Assembly (NCBI GenBank): GCA_021775715.1
Contig: JAJFHI010000285.1
Coordinates: 1 to 14,580 of the forward strand
From: Hyphomicrobiaceae bacterium
GTDB lineage: Bacteria; Pseudomonadota; Alphaproteobacteria; Rhizobiales; Hyphomicrobiaceae
Direction: 5' to 3'
Length of the DNA: 14,580 bases
Under the pieces are notes generated by a model. That model had not been told where the DNA came from. It searched no databases and saw only the letters and a program-made list of their open reading frames with translations. Every line of letters starts with the position of its first letter. The first letter of the stretch is position 1. A program made the position numbers and the translations under genes. Positions 6,589 to 13,990 of this stretch are shown here, one piece after another.

Positions 6589-7017
6589 ATGAATTTTGAA
6601 ACCACCGAGACTTGGCTGAAAGTGATGTCAGCGCTTGTAATCGGCTTCGGCACGCTTGTCGCGGTTGCCGCCTACCCGCCGTTCGCTGGCGTCACCGAGT
6701 TCTTTCTCGATTTGGCGATGTGGCCGGTTGATGGTGCACAATCCGTTTCTTCACCGGTCACACGTTTTATTTGCGCTGTAACGGGCGGTGCCTTGATTGG
6801 CTGGGGTATTTTGTTCTGGCTGGTCTCCACCCGGCTCTACCCACGCGAACCCGAATTGGCTCGGACGCTTATCCTGTCCAGCATTGGCACCTGGTTCGTC
6901 GCCGACTGCATTGCGTCGGTCGTCGCCGGAGTTCCGATGAACGTCCTTCTCAATGTGCCGTTTCTCGTAGGCTTCGCCTGGCCGTTGTGGCGCGCGCCGG
7001 AACGTGTGGAGGTGTAG
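6589..7017 (+). CDS. Unrecognised four-helix membrane protein
   Basis: The product has 142 residues and no family that I recognise. Predicted helices lie at about 11-30, 62-81, 94-113 and 117-134. The loop between helices 1 and 2 contains a short amphipathic stretch (TEFFLDLAMWP). The ATG at 6589 has a strong AGGAG 8 bases upstream (6576-6580), which rules out the earlier in-frame ATG at 6544. It is divergent from the XRE/MmyB-type gene and shares its palindrome, so it is the likeliest target of that regulator. It converges on cbiD with a 38-base gap. Confidence 0.8.
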   Translation: MNFETTETWLKVMSALVIGFGTLVAVAAYPPFAGVTEFFLDLAMWPVDGAQSVSSPVTRFICAVTGGALIGWGILFWLVSTRLYPREPELARTLILSSIGTWFVADCIASVVAGVPMNVLLNVPFLVGFAWPLWRAPERVEV

Positions 7018-7055
7018 GACGGGCGTGATGTCAGGATCAATTCAAATGTCCATCA

Positions 7056-8150
7056 TCACCCCACACGCGCCAGCAACACTCCATCGCGATCGAAAACTGC
7101 CACGTCGATGGCGATTTCGGCATTGCCAATGGCGCCCAGCGCAGTCGCGCGTGCTTTGGCGGCAACGAGACCTGCGAGATCAACGTCTGCTGCTTGCGCC
7201 ATCCGGAAAACTTCCAGTGCTGTGTTCGCCTGAGGCGTCTTTGCAACGACCTCGGATGGAGCACCTGCATCCTCAAGCCATCCAGCCAGCACGTCAAAAT
7301 CAACACCGCCCCGTTTGGAGTGGAGATCAAGACGGCCCTGCGCCAGCTTAATCATTTTCGCGATGCCGCCTGCAATCGTGACGCGCGGCACAGGGTGGGT
7401 TTTGAGATACTTCAACATGCCGCCGACGAAGTCTCCCATGTCGATCAACGCGCCTTCATCCAAACCATCGAGCTTGGCGATTGCCTCTTCCGAGGTCGTG
7501 CCGGTCGAGCCTGCGATGTGATCGATGCCGGTGGCGCGTGCGATGTCGATGCCGCGATGGATGGAATCGATCCACGCCGCACATGAAAACGGAATGACAA
7601 TCCCGGTTGTACCCAACACCGACAATCCACCGACGATCCCGAGTCGTCCATTGAGCGTTTTCTTCGCCAGCTCCTCCCCGTCGGGAATTGAAACTTCTAT
7701 AGCGATGTCGATCGGATGGGATTGAGAACGTGCTGCCGCTACCTCGGCGATGGCGGTGCGCATCATTTCGCGCGGCACGGGATTGATGGCGGGCTCGCCC
7801 GGTGGCAATGGCAGGCCGGGTTTGGTCACCGTGCCGATGCCTTTTCCGGCGTGAAACGTGATGCCTGATCCGACAGCCCCCGCACGAACCGTGACGACCA
7901 CCAGCGCGCCGTGCGTTACGTCCGGGTCGTCGCCTGCGTCTTTTATAACGGCGGCGCGTGCAAAGCCCTCGCCCAGCTCGTGTGAGGCCAAAGAAAAGGC
8001 AATCCGTTGGCCTTTCGGCAGCGTCACCGTGACAGGGTCCGGAAACTCACCCGTCCATAACGCCTCGACGGCCGCACGCGTTGCAGCCGTTGCACATGTG
8101 CCCGTCGTCCACCCGCGCCGAAGCGTGTCTTTTTGACTTTTTGAATCCAT
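7056..8150 (-). CDS. cbiD: Cobalt-precorrin-5B (C1)-methyltransferase CbiD
   Basis: CbiD uses S-adenosylmethionine to methylate C-1 of the ring-contracted corrinoid in the anaerobic (cobalt-early) B12 pathway. In organisms without CobF it can serve that step in mixed pathways. The 364-residue product shows the family hallmarks: LRRGWTTGTCATAA (10-23), IKDAGDDPDVTHG (69-81), GKGIGTVTKPGLP (102-114), INPVPREMM (122-130), and later GSTGTTSEEA and DMGDFVGGML. ATG 8150 is used; the frame stays open to 8267, but the extra residues are not CbiD-like. No clear ribosome site precedes it. It marks the left boundary of the cobalamin cluster and points away from the rest of it. Confidence 0.95.
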   Translation of the reverse strand: MDSKSQKDTLRRGWTTGTCATAATRAAVEALWTGEFPDPVTVTLPKGQRIAFSLASHELGEGFARAAVIKDAGDDPDVTHGALVVVTVRAGAVGSGITFHAGKGIGTVTKPGLPLPPGEPAINPVPREMMRTAIAEVAAARSQSHPIDIAIEVSIPDGEELAKKTLNGRLGIVGGLSVLGTTGIVIPFSCAAWIDSIHRGIDIARATGIDHIAGSTGTTSEEAIAKLDGLDEGALIDMGDFVGGMLKYLKTHPVPRVTIAGGIAKMIKLAQGRLDLHSKRGGVDFDVLAGWLEDAGAPSEVVAKTPQANTALEVFRMAQAADVDLAGLVAAKARATALGAIGNAEIAIDVAVFDRDGVLLARVG

Positions 8151-8199
8151 TGCAATCGAGGTTATGACAGGTTCCAGACAACACAACCAGTTGGATCTC

Positions 8200-9549
8200 A
8201 TGACCCAGGCTCCACACGAACACCTTCCTGGCCTCGTTATCGGTGCACCGCGGTCAGGCGGCGGCAAAACAACCGTGACGCTTGGACTGCTGCGCGCACT
8301 GACGGCACGCGGCCATACAGTGCAGCCATTTAAATGTGGCCCCGACTATATCGATCCCGCCTTTCACACACACGCAGCCGGTCGCCCAAGCATTAACCTC
8401 GATTCATGGGCCATGCGTGCTGAAACCGTCGAGGCGATGATTTCTGATAACGCCACCGGTGCCGACTTTGCCATTGCCGAGGGTCTGATGGGATTATTTG
8501 ACGGCGTTGCTACTCCCGGCACCTGGGGCACGGGTGCCAGTGCGGATACGGCTGCGGCGAACGGCTGGCCGGTCATCCTCGTGCTCGATGTTTCAGGTCA
8601 AGCGCAGACGGCTGCCGCCGTTGCACATGGATTTGCCAACTATCGGACAGATGTCACGGTTGGCGGCGTCATCCTCAACCGTGTCGGAAGTGAGCGGCAC
8701 ATGCGGCTCGTCGGCGGCTCCATTGAAGAAGCCGGGTTGAAACTATTGGGCGGCCTGCCGCGACGCGAAGACCTCACCCTACCTGAACGCCATCTTGGCT
8801 TGGTGGTTGCTGAGGAAACCAGCGATCTCGAGGAACGGCTCGAAGCTTTGGGCGGCTTTATTGCCGAACATATCGACGTTGATGCGATCCCGGCTTTGGC
8901 GGCAGCAAAACCGAGCGGCTTTGGCATCAATGCGGCAGGGAGCAACCACCGCATTACACCGCCAGGGCACCGCATTGCCTTAGCGCGCGATGCCGCATTT
9001 TCGTTTATCTATCCTCATCTTTTGGCCTCGTGGCGCGCTGCAGGGGCAGAGATCACAACATTCTCGCCACTCGCCAACGAAGGCCCTGACCCTAGCGCAG
9101 ACGTCGTATGGCTGCCGGGCGGATACCCGGAACTGCACGCGGGAACAATTGCAAGCGCAACAACCTTCCTTGATGGCATGCGCAAAGCTGCCGAGAGTAA
9201 ACCGGTTCACGGTGAATGCGGAGGGTTCATGGTTCTCGGCGACCGGCTTGAAGACAAGGAAGGGCAGAACTTCAAGATGGCGGGCCTCCTCAATCTCGAA
9301 ACATCATTCCAAAAGCGGCGCATGCACTTGGGTTATCGCCGCGCCATACTCAAAGTCGACTGCCCTATTGGCAAAGCGGGAACGACAATCCGCGGCCACG
9401 AGTTCCACTACGCCAGCATTCTCAAATCCGGCGACGAGCCGCTTGCGGACCTTTTTGATGCCCAATCTAAGCCTGTTGCCGAACGCGGTGCACGACGCGG
9501 TAACGTCAGCGGCTCGTTTTTTCACATGATTGATGCTGCTTTCGACTGA
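8200..9549 (+). CDS. cobB: Cobyrinate / hydrogenobyrinate a,c-diamide synthase CobB (CbiA)
   Basis: This ATP- and glutamine-dependent enzyme amidates the a and c acetate side chains of the corrin ring. The 449-residue protein has an N-terminal P-loop (GAPRSGGGKTT, K23) of the dethiobiotin-synthetase-like fold, then a linker. A class I type-3 glutamine amidotransferase domain follows: WLPGGYPELHAG (about 304-315), nucleophile C340 in HGECGGFMVLGD, and GHEFHYASI (399-407) with the catalytic His. ATG 8200 begins the protein close to the conserved 'PGLVIGAPRS' strand, with a weak GGA upstream. ATG 8164 is in frame but has GAGG only 2 bases away. It is divergent from cbiD with 49 bases between starts and is followed by cobA after 39 bases, so cobB-cobA is probably one transcript. 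Confidence 0.95.
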   Translation: MTQAPHEHLPGLVIGAPRSGGGKTTVTLGLLRALTARGHTVQPFKCGPDYIDPAFHTHAAGRPSINLDSWAMRAETVEAMISDNATGADFAIAEGLMGLFDGVATPGTWGTGASADTAAANGWPVILVLDVSGQAQTAAAVAHGFANYRTDVTVGGVILNRVGSERHMRLVGGSIEEAGLKLLGGLPRREDLTLPERHLGLVVAEETSDLEERLEALGGFIAEHIDVDAIPALAAAKPSGFGINAAGSNHRITPPGHRIALARDAAFSFIYPHLLASWRAAGAEITTFSPLANEGPDPSADVVWLPGGYPELHAGTIASATTFLDGMRKAAESKPVHGECGGFMVLGDRLEDKEGQNFKMAGLLNLETSFQKRRMHLGYRRAILKVDCPIGKAGTTIRGHEFHYASILKSGDEPLADLFDAQSKPVAERGARRGNVSGSFFHMIDAAFD

Positions 9550-9588
9550 GGACTACCGAAACCGCTGTGAAAAATTGGCAGAGGTGCT

Positions 9589-10455
9589 ATGGCTCGCCGT
9601 CACGTGAACTCAATTGATAGCCGGAACCTGATGCCGACAGACGATACCAAGCCTAAAAACACATCGCCGCTAACCACACCGAGCCGCGGCTCGGTCATGC
9701 TAGTTGGTTCCGGTCCGGGCGATCCTGGCCTGCTGACGGTCGCAGCTTTGCGCGCGCTGGAGACTGCAGATGTGGTTCTCTACGACACGTTGGTGGCGGA
9801 ACCAATTCTCGATCTTATTGGCGCTCAGGCCAAACGTATTCACGTCGGCAAAAAGGGCTACGGCCACAACCGCCCCCAGGGAGAAATCAACACGTTGATC
9901 GTCGAGATGGCTCAGGCCGGGCATAAAGTTGTGCGGCTTAAATCTGGTGACCCGCTGATTTTCGGGCGTGCGGGCGAAGAGATCGAAGCCTGTCAGTCCG
10001 CCGGTATTCCGCTTGAAGTGGTACCTGGCATTACGGCCGCACAAGGTGCCGCCGCGCGTATGGCCGTATCACTGACGCACCGGCATGAAGCGCGGCGGCT
10101 GCAGTACATTACTGGGCACGATGCGACAGGAAATCTACCAGAATCCATCGATTGGACAGTCGTCGCAGACCCACAAGCGACAACCGTCGTCTACATGCCG
10201 CGAATGACGATCACCGCACTTGCTGAACGGGCCGCTGCTTCAGGCATGGACATGTCAACGCCCGCAATCGTGATCATCAACGCGACACGCGATAACGAAC
10301 TGCAGTTTAAGACGACGATGGCCGACATCGTTGCAACCGTTGAAAAAGCACAAACCACCGACCCAATGTTGATTCTTATTGGCCAGGCGATGAGCCGGGC
10401 ACAGGTAAGCGATGCGCTAAGCTCAGACCTCAAACCCGCGCAAGGCGCTGCTTAA
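9589..10455 (+). CDS. cobA: Uroporphyrinogen-III C-methyltransferase CobA (SUMT)
   Basis: CobA uses two S-adenosylmethionine molecules to turn uroporphyrinogen III into precorrin-2, the committed entry to B12 (and siroheme) synthesis. The 288-residue product has the SUMT motifs: LVGSGPGDPGLLTVAALRAL (38-57), VRLKSGDPLIFGRAGEE (115-131), VVPGITAAQGAAA (144-156), SLTHRHEARRLQYITGH (161-177) and VVYMPRM. It has no CysG-type dehydrogenase/ferrochelatase fusion. ATG 9589 has GAGG at 9581-9584. ATG 9631 is an alternative that removes 14 non-conserved residues. It is in operon with cobB. Its last 33 bases overlap the convergent end of cobC. Confidence 0.95.
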   Translation: MARRHVNSIDSRNLMPTDDTKPKNTSPLTTPSRGSVMLVGSGPGDPGLLTVAALRALETADVVLYDTLVAEPILDLIGAQAKRIHVGKKGYGHNRPQGEINTLIVEMAQAGHKVVRLKSGDPLIFGRAGEEIEACQSAGIPLEVVPGITAAQGAAARMAVSLTHRHEARRLQYITGHDATGNLPESIDWTVVADPQATTVVYMPRMTITALAERAAASGMDMSTPAIVIINATRDNELQFKTTMADIVATVEKAQTTDPMLILIGQAMSRAQVSDALSSDLKPAQGAA

Positions 10456-11478
10456 TCGCTCTGCCGCATCCTTTGATGGCGGCAAACCAACCCGCAGCCA
10501 GTTCGGCGCATAGTCAAACGGCCTGACGAGAATTCCCGCCTGCGCCAAACGATCGAAAATATCGGCGGCCTGTTCGTGCTTTGCGAGGCGAAACAACGAC
10601 GTCCCGCCAATTATATCGCAACCGGCACATCTGAGGCGATGATCGAGGTCTGCCGCTGCATCCGCCAACGTCTTGCGCGTTTCAATCATCCAATGCCCAT
10701 CGACGAGTGCCTGACGGCCGATCCAAACGGCCGGGCCGGACACCGGCCAATCACCAATGCTTTTACGCAAAAGATCAGCAACAGGGTTTTGCGATAAAAC
10801 AAACCCAAGCCTTAAACCGGCCAAGCCATAGAACTTGCCAAACGAGCGCAACACAACGAGTGCCGGACAGCGCGCCAGTTCGGACACAACCGAGGCGTCC
10901 AACATCACGTCGCAGAACGCTTCATCGACAATCATGAGCCCACCGCGTTCGGCCACAGCGTCGGCGATGGCGCAACAGTTATCGACTGACAGAACTCGGC
11001 CATCCGGATTGTTCGGATTCACAACAAGGGCGATGTCTGCCGTTGCCAGATCAGCAATATCTTGAGTTGTGTGAACATCGTGACCAGCCGCCGTCCACGC
11101 TTCAGCGTGGCTGGCATAAGTGGGGCCAAGAATAACAACGCGCCGGCAACCGTTAATCAAACGCGGCAAATGAGAGATCGCAACATCAGATCCCGCGACG
11201 GCGACAATATTAGTGGCCTCGGCGGCGCTATAGGCATAACGTGCCGCGCTCTCGAGTTCACGTATCGCTTCCGGCTCCGGCAATCGCGCCCAGGTGTCTG
11301 GCAGCATCGAAGTGAAATGGTAGCCCCACGGGTTTATACCGGTGGAAAGATCAAGCCAGGGCTCGGGCGCGTTTGGATACAGGTCGCGGGCTACAGCAAG
11401 CCTGCCGCCGTGAGATGAAAACTTAGAGGCGGCGCCTCCAGCGTCAGAGGGTTGGGAAGTTATGGACTTAGGTGGCAC
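10423..11478 (-). CDS. cobC: Threonine-phosphate decarboxylase CobC (PLP-dependent)
   Basis: CobC belongs to the fold-type I aminotransferase family and makes (R)-1-amino-2-propanol phosphate from threonine phosphate, the linker later joined by CobD. The 351-residue product shows HGGRLAVARDLYP (23-35), DLSTGINPWGY (43-53), LVVNPNNPDGR (151-161), IVDEAF (183-188) and the PLP lysine K215 in SFGKFYGLAGLRLG. The C-terminal substrate-binding block is NWLRVGLPP. The only usable start is GTG 11478: no ATG, GTG or TTG occurs between it and the conserved HGG, and a stop lies in frame 18 codons upstream. No ribosome site is evident. That start lies inside cobD, whose ATG is at 11462 on the other strand. 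Its tail overlaps cobA. Confidence 0.93.
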   Translation of the reverse strand: MPPKSITSQPSDAGGAASKFSSHGGRLAVARDLYPNAPEPWLDLSTGINPWGYHFTSMLPDTWARLPEPEAIRELESAARYAYSAAEATNIVAVAGSDVAISHLPRLINGCRRVVILGPTYASHAEAWTAAGHDVHTTQDIADLATADIALVVNPNNPDGRVLSVDNCCAIADAVAERGGLMIVDEAFCDVMLDASVVSELARCPALVVLRSFGKFYGLAGLRLGFVLSQNPVADLLRKSIGDWPVSGPAVWIGRQALVDGHWMIETRKTLADAAADLDHRLRCAGCDIIGGTSLFRLAKHEQAADIFDRLAQAGILVRPFDYAPNWLRVGLPPSKDAAERLSSALRGFEV

Positions 11479-12451
11479 AGAACGATTGCTTTTGCTGAGT
11501 GCGGCATTTGCTGTCGATGCCGCAGTTGGTTATCCCGACACCGTGTACCGCAAGATTGGGCACCCCGTCACCTGGCTTGGCAGGCTGATCAACTATTTGG
11601 ACGAAACTCTCAACAAGGCATTTACCAGTCACTTGGCCCGCCGCCTCTGGGGAATACTTACTCTGGTCGCGATCGTTTGTGCCGCATGGGGCGTCGGCGT
11701 ACTGGTTATGAGGGTCGCCGACAGTTTTTCTCTCCTAGGTCTCATCATCATCGTGCCCGCCGCAAGCGCGCTGCTGGCAGCACGCAGCCTCAACAACCAT
11801 GTGTCTGATGTCGCTAGAGCCTTGGAGCGTGATGGCCTTGGCGCCGGTCGGGAGATGGTGGCGCATATTGTTGGCCGCGACGCAATATCCCTTGATGAAG
11901 CCGGGGTCTCGCGGGCTGCCATCGAAAGTCTGGCCGAGAATTTCTCTGATGGTGTCACCGCGCCAGCGTTTTGGTTTGGTATGGCCGGATTGCCGGGCAT
12001 GGCCGTCTACAAAGCCGTCAACACCGCCGACAGCATGATCGGATATCGATCCGACAAATATCGCGACTTTGGCTGGGCCTCGGCGCGGATGGATGACGTC
12101 TTGAACTTCCCGGCATCCAGGTTGTCGGCAATGCTGTTGATCCTCGCCGCGGTTGTGACACCTGGTGCATCCGCACGCAACGCCTTCATCGCTATTGGAC
12201 GCGATGCGAGACGGCACCGTTCGCCCAACGCGGGCTGGCCGGAAGCTACCATGGCCGGCGCACTGGACTTAGAGTTGGCCGGACCGCGCACATATAACGG
12301 CGCAGTCGTAGATGACGCGATGATGGGTATTGGGCGGCGTGAGGCGACCGCCAATGACATCCGCAATGCACTGAAACTTTACCAACGAGCCGTGGCGATT
12401 GGTGTTGGGATTGTACTGTTACTTGCCTTTTTGATTTTGAAGTCAGCCTAA
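11462..12451 (+). CDS. cobD: Adenosylcobinamide-phosphate synthase CobD (CbiB)
   Basis: This inner-membrane enzyme attaches aminopropanol (phosphate) to adenosylcobyric acid. The 329-residue protein shows the CobD/CbiB hallmarks: DAAVGYPDTVYRKIGHPVTWLGRLI, LAENFSDGVTAPAFWFGMAG, YKAVNTADSMIGYRSDKY and a basic RRHRSPNAGWPEA block. Hydrophobic segments lie at about 57-78, 82-105, 205-222 and 305-327. ATG 11462 has GAGG 11 bases upstream and GGGAAG nearer. The symbol follows the Pseudomonas denitrificans scheme; CobD of Salmonella is a different enzyme. It is divergent from cobC with a 17-base overlap of coding starts. It ends 4 bases from the cobQ stop on the other strand. Confidence 0.95.
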   Translation: MDLGGTERLLLLSAAFAVDAAVGYPDTVYRKIGHPVTWLGRLINYLDETLNKAFTSHLARRLWGILTLVAIVCAAWGVGVLVMRVADSFSLLGLIIIVPAASALLAARSLNNHVSDVARALERDGLGAGREMVAHIVGRDAISLDEAGVSRAAIESLAENFSDGVTAPAFWFGMAGLPGMAVYKAVNTADSMIGYRSDKYRDFGWASARMDDVLNFPASRLSAMLLILAAVVTPGASARNAFIAIGRDARRHRSPNAGWPEATMAGALDLELAGPRTYNGAVVDDAMMGIGRREATANDIRNALKLYQRAVAIGVGIVLLLAFLILKSA

Positions 12452-12459
12452 CGCGTTAG
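12448..12459. repeat. 12-bp palindrome CTAACGCGTTAG holding both stop codons of cobD and cobQ
   Basis: The perfect palindrome reads TAA at 12449-12451 for cobD and TAA on the other strand at 12458-12456 for cobQ. Without a loop or T-run it is not a normal terminator. It may be chance or a compact protein or RNA end signal. Confidence 0.35.
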
Positions 12460-13928
12460 CGCGCCAATTTCAGCAGCGCTTCGATGTCTAGGTGACGTTC
12501 GAGATGGGCGGCAAGATCATCCAGCGTTTTTTCGATTTTCGTGTCGTAGTTCAACCTTTCGTCGGCCAAACCGCCAAGGCGCTTTACCCATGCGCCGCGT
12601 TGAGCATCGTGTGCGAAAAAGCCGTGCGCGTAGGTGCCGGACACAACTCCGTCCTCTGAAACAGCTCCGTCAACATGGCCGTCTGAAAACCGCACAAGCG
12701 GGCGCACAAGATCGTCGCCTGTCGTTTTGCCCATATGCATTTCATAACCAGAGAATGTGACGTCGTCGGCTACGGTCACACCTGTCACGGCTTCCAACGT
12801 TTTTTTTCCCGTCATAACGGTGTTGACGCGAAGCAACCCAAGCCCTTCAACCGTCTCAGGCACACCCTCAACACCCTCGGAATCGGCAATGGTTTCGCCT
12901 AACATCTGGTAACCGCCGCACACGCCCAACACGTGCCCACCACGGCGAACGTGTGCTTTAAGGTCGATGTCCCAGCCAAGATTTCTAAGTGCTGCTAAGT
13001 CGGCAATTGTTGCTTTACTGCCAGGAAGAATAACGAGGTCTACAGCTGCAGGAATGGCGTCTCCGGGCTTTATTAGATTAAGCGCGATATTCGGGTCCAA
13101 CCGCAACGGATCGAGATCATCGAAATTCGCGATGTGCGGCAACATCAAAACAGCAATGCGAACGCACGCACCTTCAGCTGCCGCCCAGCGCGACGCCTCC
13201 CGCAACGCCAAGGCGTCTTCGGCAGGGAGTATCTGCGCGTCTTCAAAATGCGGCACGACGCCAATGGACTGCCAGCCCGTCATATCGGCGATCGCTTTCA
13301 AGCCATCGTCAAACAACGACACATCGCCACGCATACGATTTATAATGAAACCACCGATCATTGCCGCGTCGTCATCGTCGATAACGGTTTTGGTGCCGAC
13401 CACACTCGCAATCACACCACCGCGATCGATGTCTCCAATAACCACAACAGGAACATCGGCAGCACGAGAAAACCCCATGTTTGCAATATCGTTGGCACGC
13501 AGGTTGATTTCCGATGCACTGCCTGCCCCCTCGACAAGCACGAAGTCGACGTCTGTTTTAATCGTCTCAAAGCTTTCAAGAACGCGTGGCATCAAACCGA
13601 CTTTGAGATCCTGATAATCGCGGGCATTCGCCGCCATTTCAACGCGCCCCTGCACCACGACTTGCGCTCCCGTCTGGCTTTGTGGCTTTAGCAAAATCGG
13701 GTTCATGTGAACCGTCGGTGCAACCCGCGCGGCACGTGCCTGCAAGGCCTGCGCACGACCAATCTCCCCACCGTCAACAGTAACCGCAGCGTTATTCGAC
13801 ATGTTTTGCGGTTTGAACGGATTGACACGATGTCCACGGTTGGTCAGCAGACGGCAAAGCCCGGCAACAATCAGCGACTTGCCAACGTCTGACCCCGTCC
13901 CCTGAAACATCAGCGCTTTGGCTGTCAT
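12456..13928 (-). CDS. cobQ: Cobyric acid synthase CobQ (CbiP)
   Basis: CobQ uses ATP and glutamine to amidate the b, d, e and g side chains of adenosylcobyrinic acid a,c-diamide. The 490-residue protein begins with MFQGTGSDVGKS (P-loop, K17) and FKPQNMSNNAA (38-48). It continues with the conserved VLVEGAGSASEINLR (130-144) and DIDRGGVIAS (166-175). The type-3 glutamine amidotransferase domain has LPGSKATI (301-308), nucleophile C337 in GVCGGYQMLGE, and catalytic His H435 in GTYAHGFF. ATG 13928 is preferred to TTG 13943 because GGAAAG lies 7 bases upstream. It follows cobO on the same strand after 62 bases, so cobO-cobQ is a likely operon. Confidence 0.96.
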   Translation of the reverse strand: MTAKALMFQGTGSDVGKSLIVAGLCRLLTNRGHRVNPFKPQNMSNNAAVTVDGGEIGRAQALQARAARVAPTVHMNPILLKPQSQTGAQVVVQGRVEMAANARDYQDLKVGLMPRVLESFETIKTDVDFVLVEGAGSASEINLRANDIANMGFSRAADVPVVVIGDIDRGGVIASVVGTKTVIDDDDAAMIGGFIINRMRGDVSLFDDGLKAIADMTGWQSIGVVPHFEDAQILPAEDALALREASRWAAAEGACVRIAVLMLPHIANFDDLDPLRLDPNIALNLIKPGDAIPAAVDLVILPGSKATIADLAALRNLGWDIDLKAHVRRGGHVLGVCGGYQMLGETIADSEGVEGVPETVEGLGLLRVNTVMTGKKTLEAVTGVTVADDVTFSGYEMHMGKTTGDDLVRPLVRFSDGHVDGAVSEDGVVSGTYAHGFFAHDAQRGAWVKRLGGLADERLNYDTKIEKTLDDLAAHLERHLDIEALLKLAR

Positions 13929-13990
13929 GAAAGTGCTTTCCAACGGGATTGATTCAGGTTCTCGCTGACAAGTGCTCGAACGATCACACG

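Noticed and set aside
7021..7061. Possible bidirectional terminator between the membrane protein and cbiD (GGGcGTGATG ... CATCACCC)
   Set aside because: The stem needs a bulge, the loop is 23 bases and no T-run follows on either side.
8133..8138. TTGACT as -35 for cobB within cbiD
   Set aside because: No -10-like hexamer occurs at 16-19 bases; the nearest candidate, TTATGA, is 23 bases away.
12967..13614. 215-residue plus-strand ORF opposite cobQ
   Set aside because: It is a long open frame antisense to a well-conserved gene, rich in Ser, Arg and Pro as expected of an antisense shadow.
13929..13990. Cobalamin riboswitch upstream of cobQ
   Set aside because: The gap is only 62 bases, far too short for a B12 riboswitch, and no B12-box-like sequence is seen.
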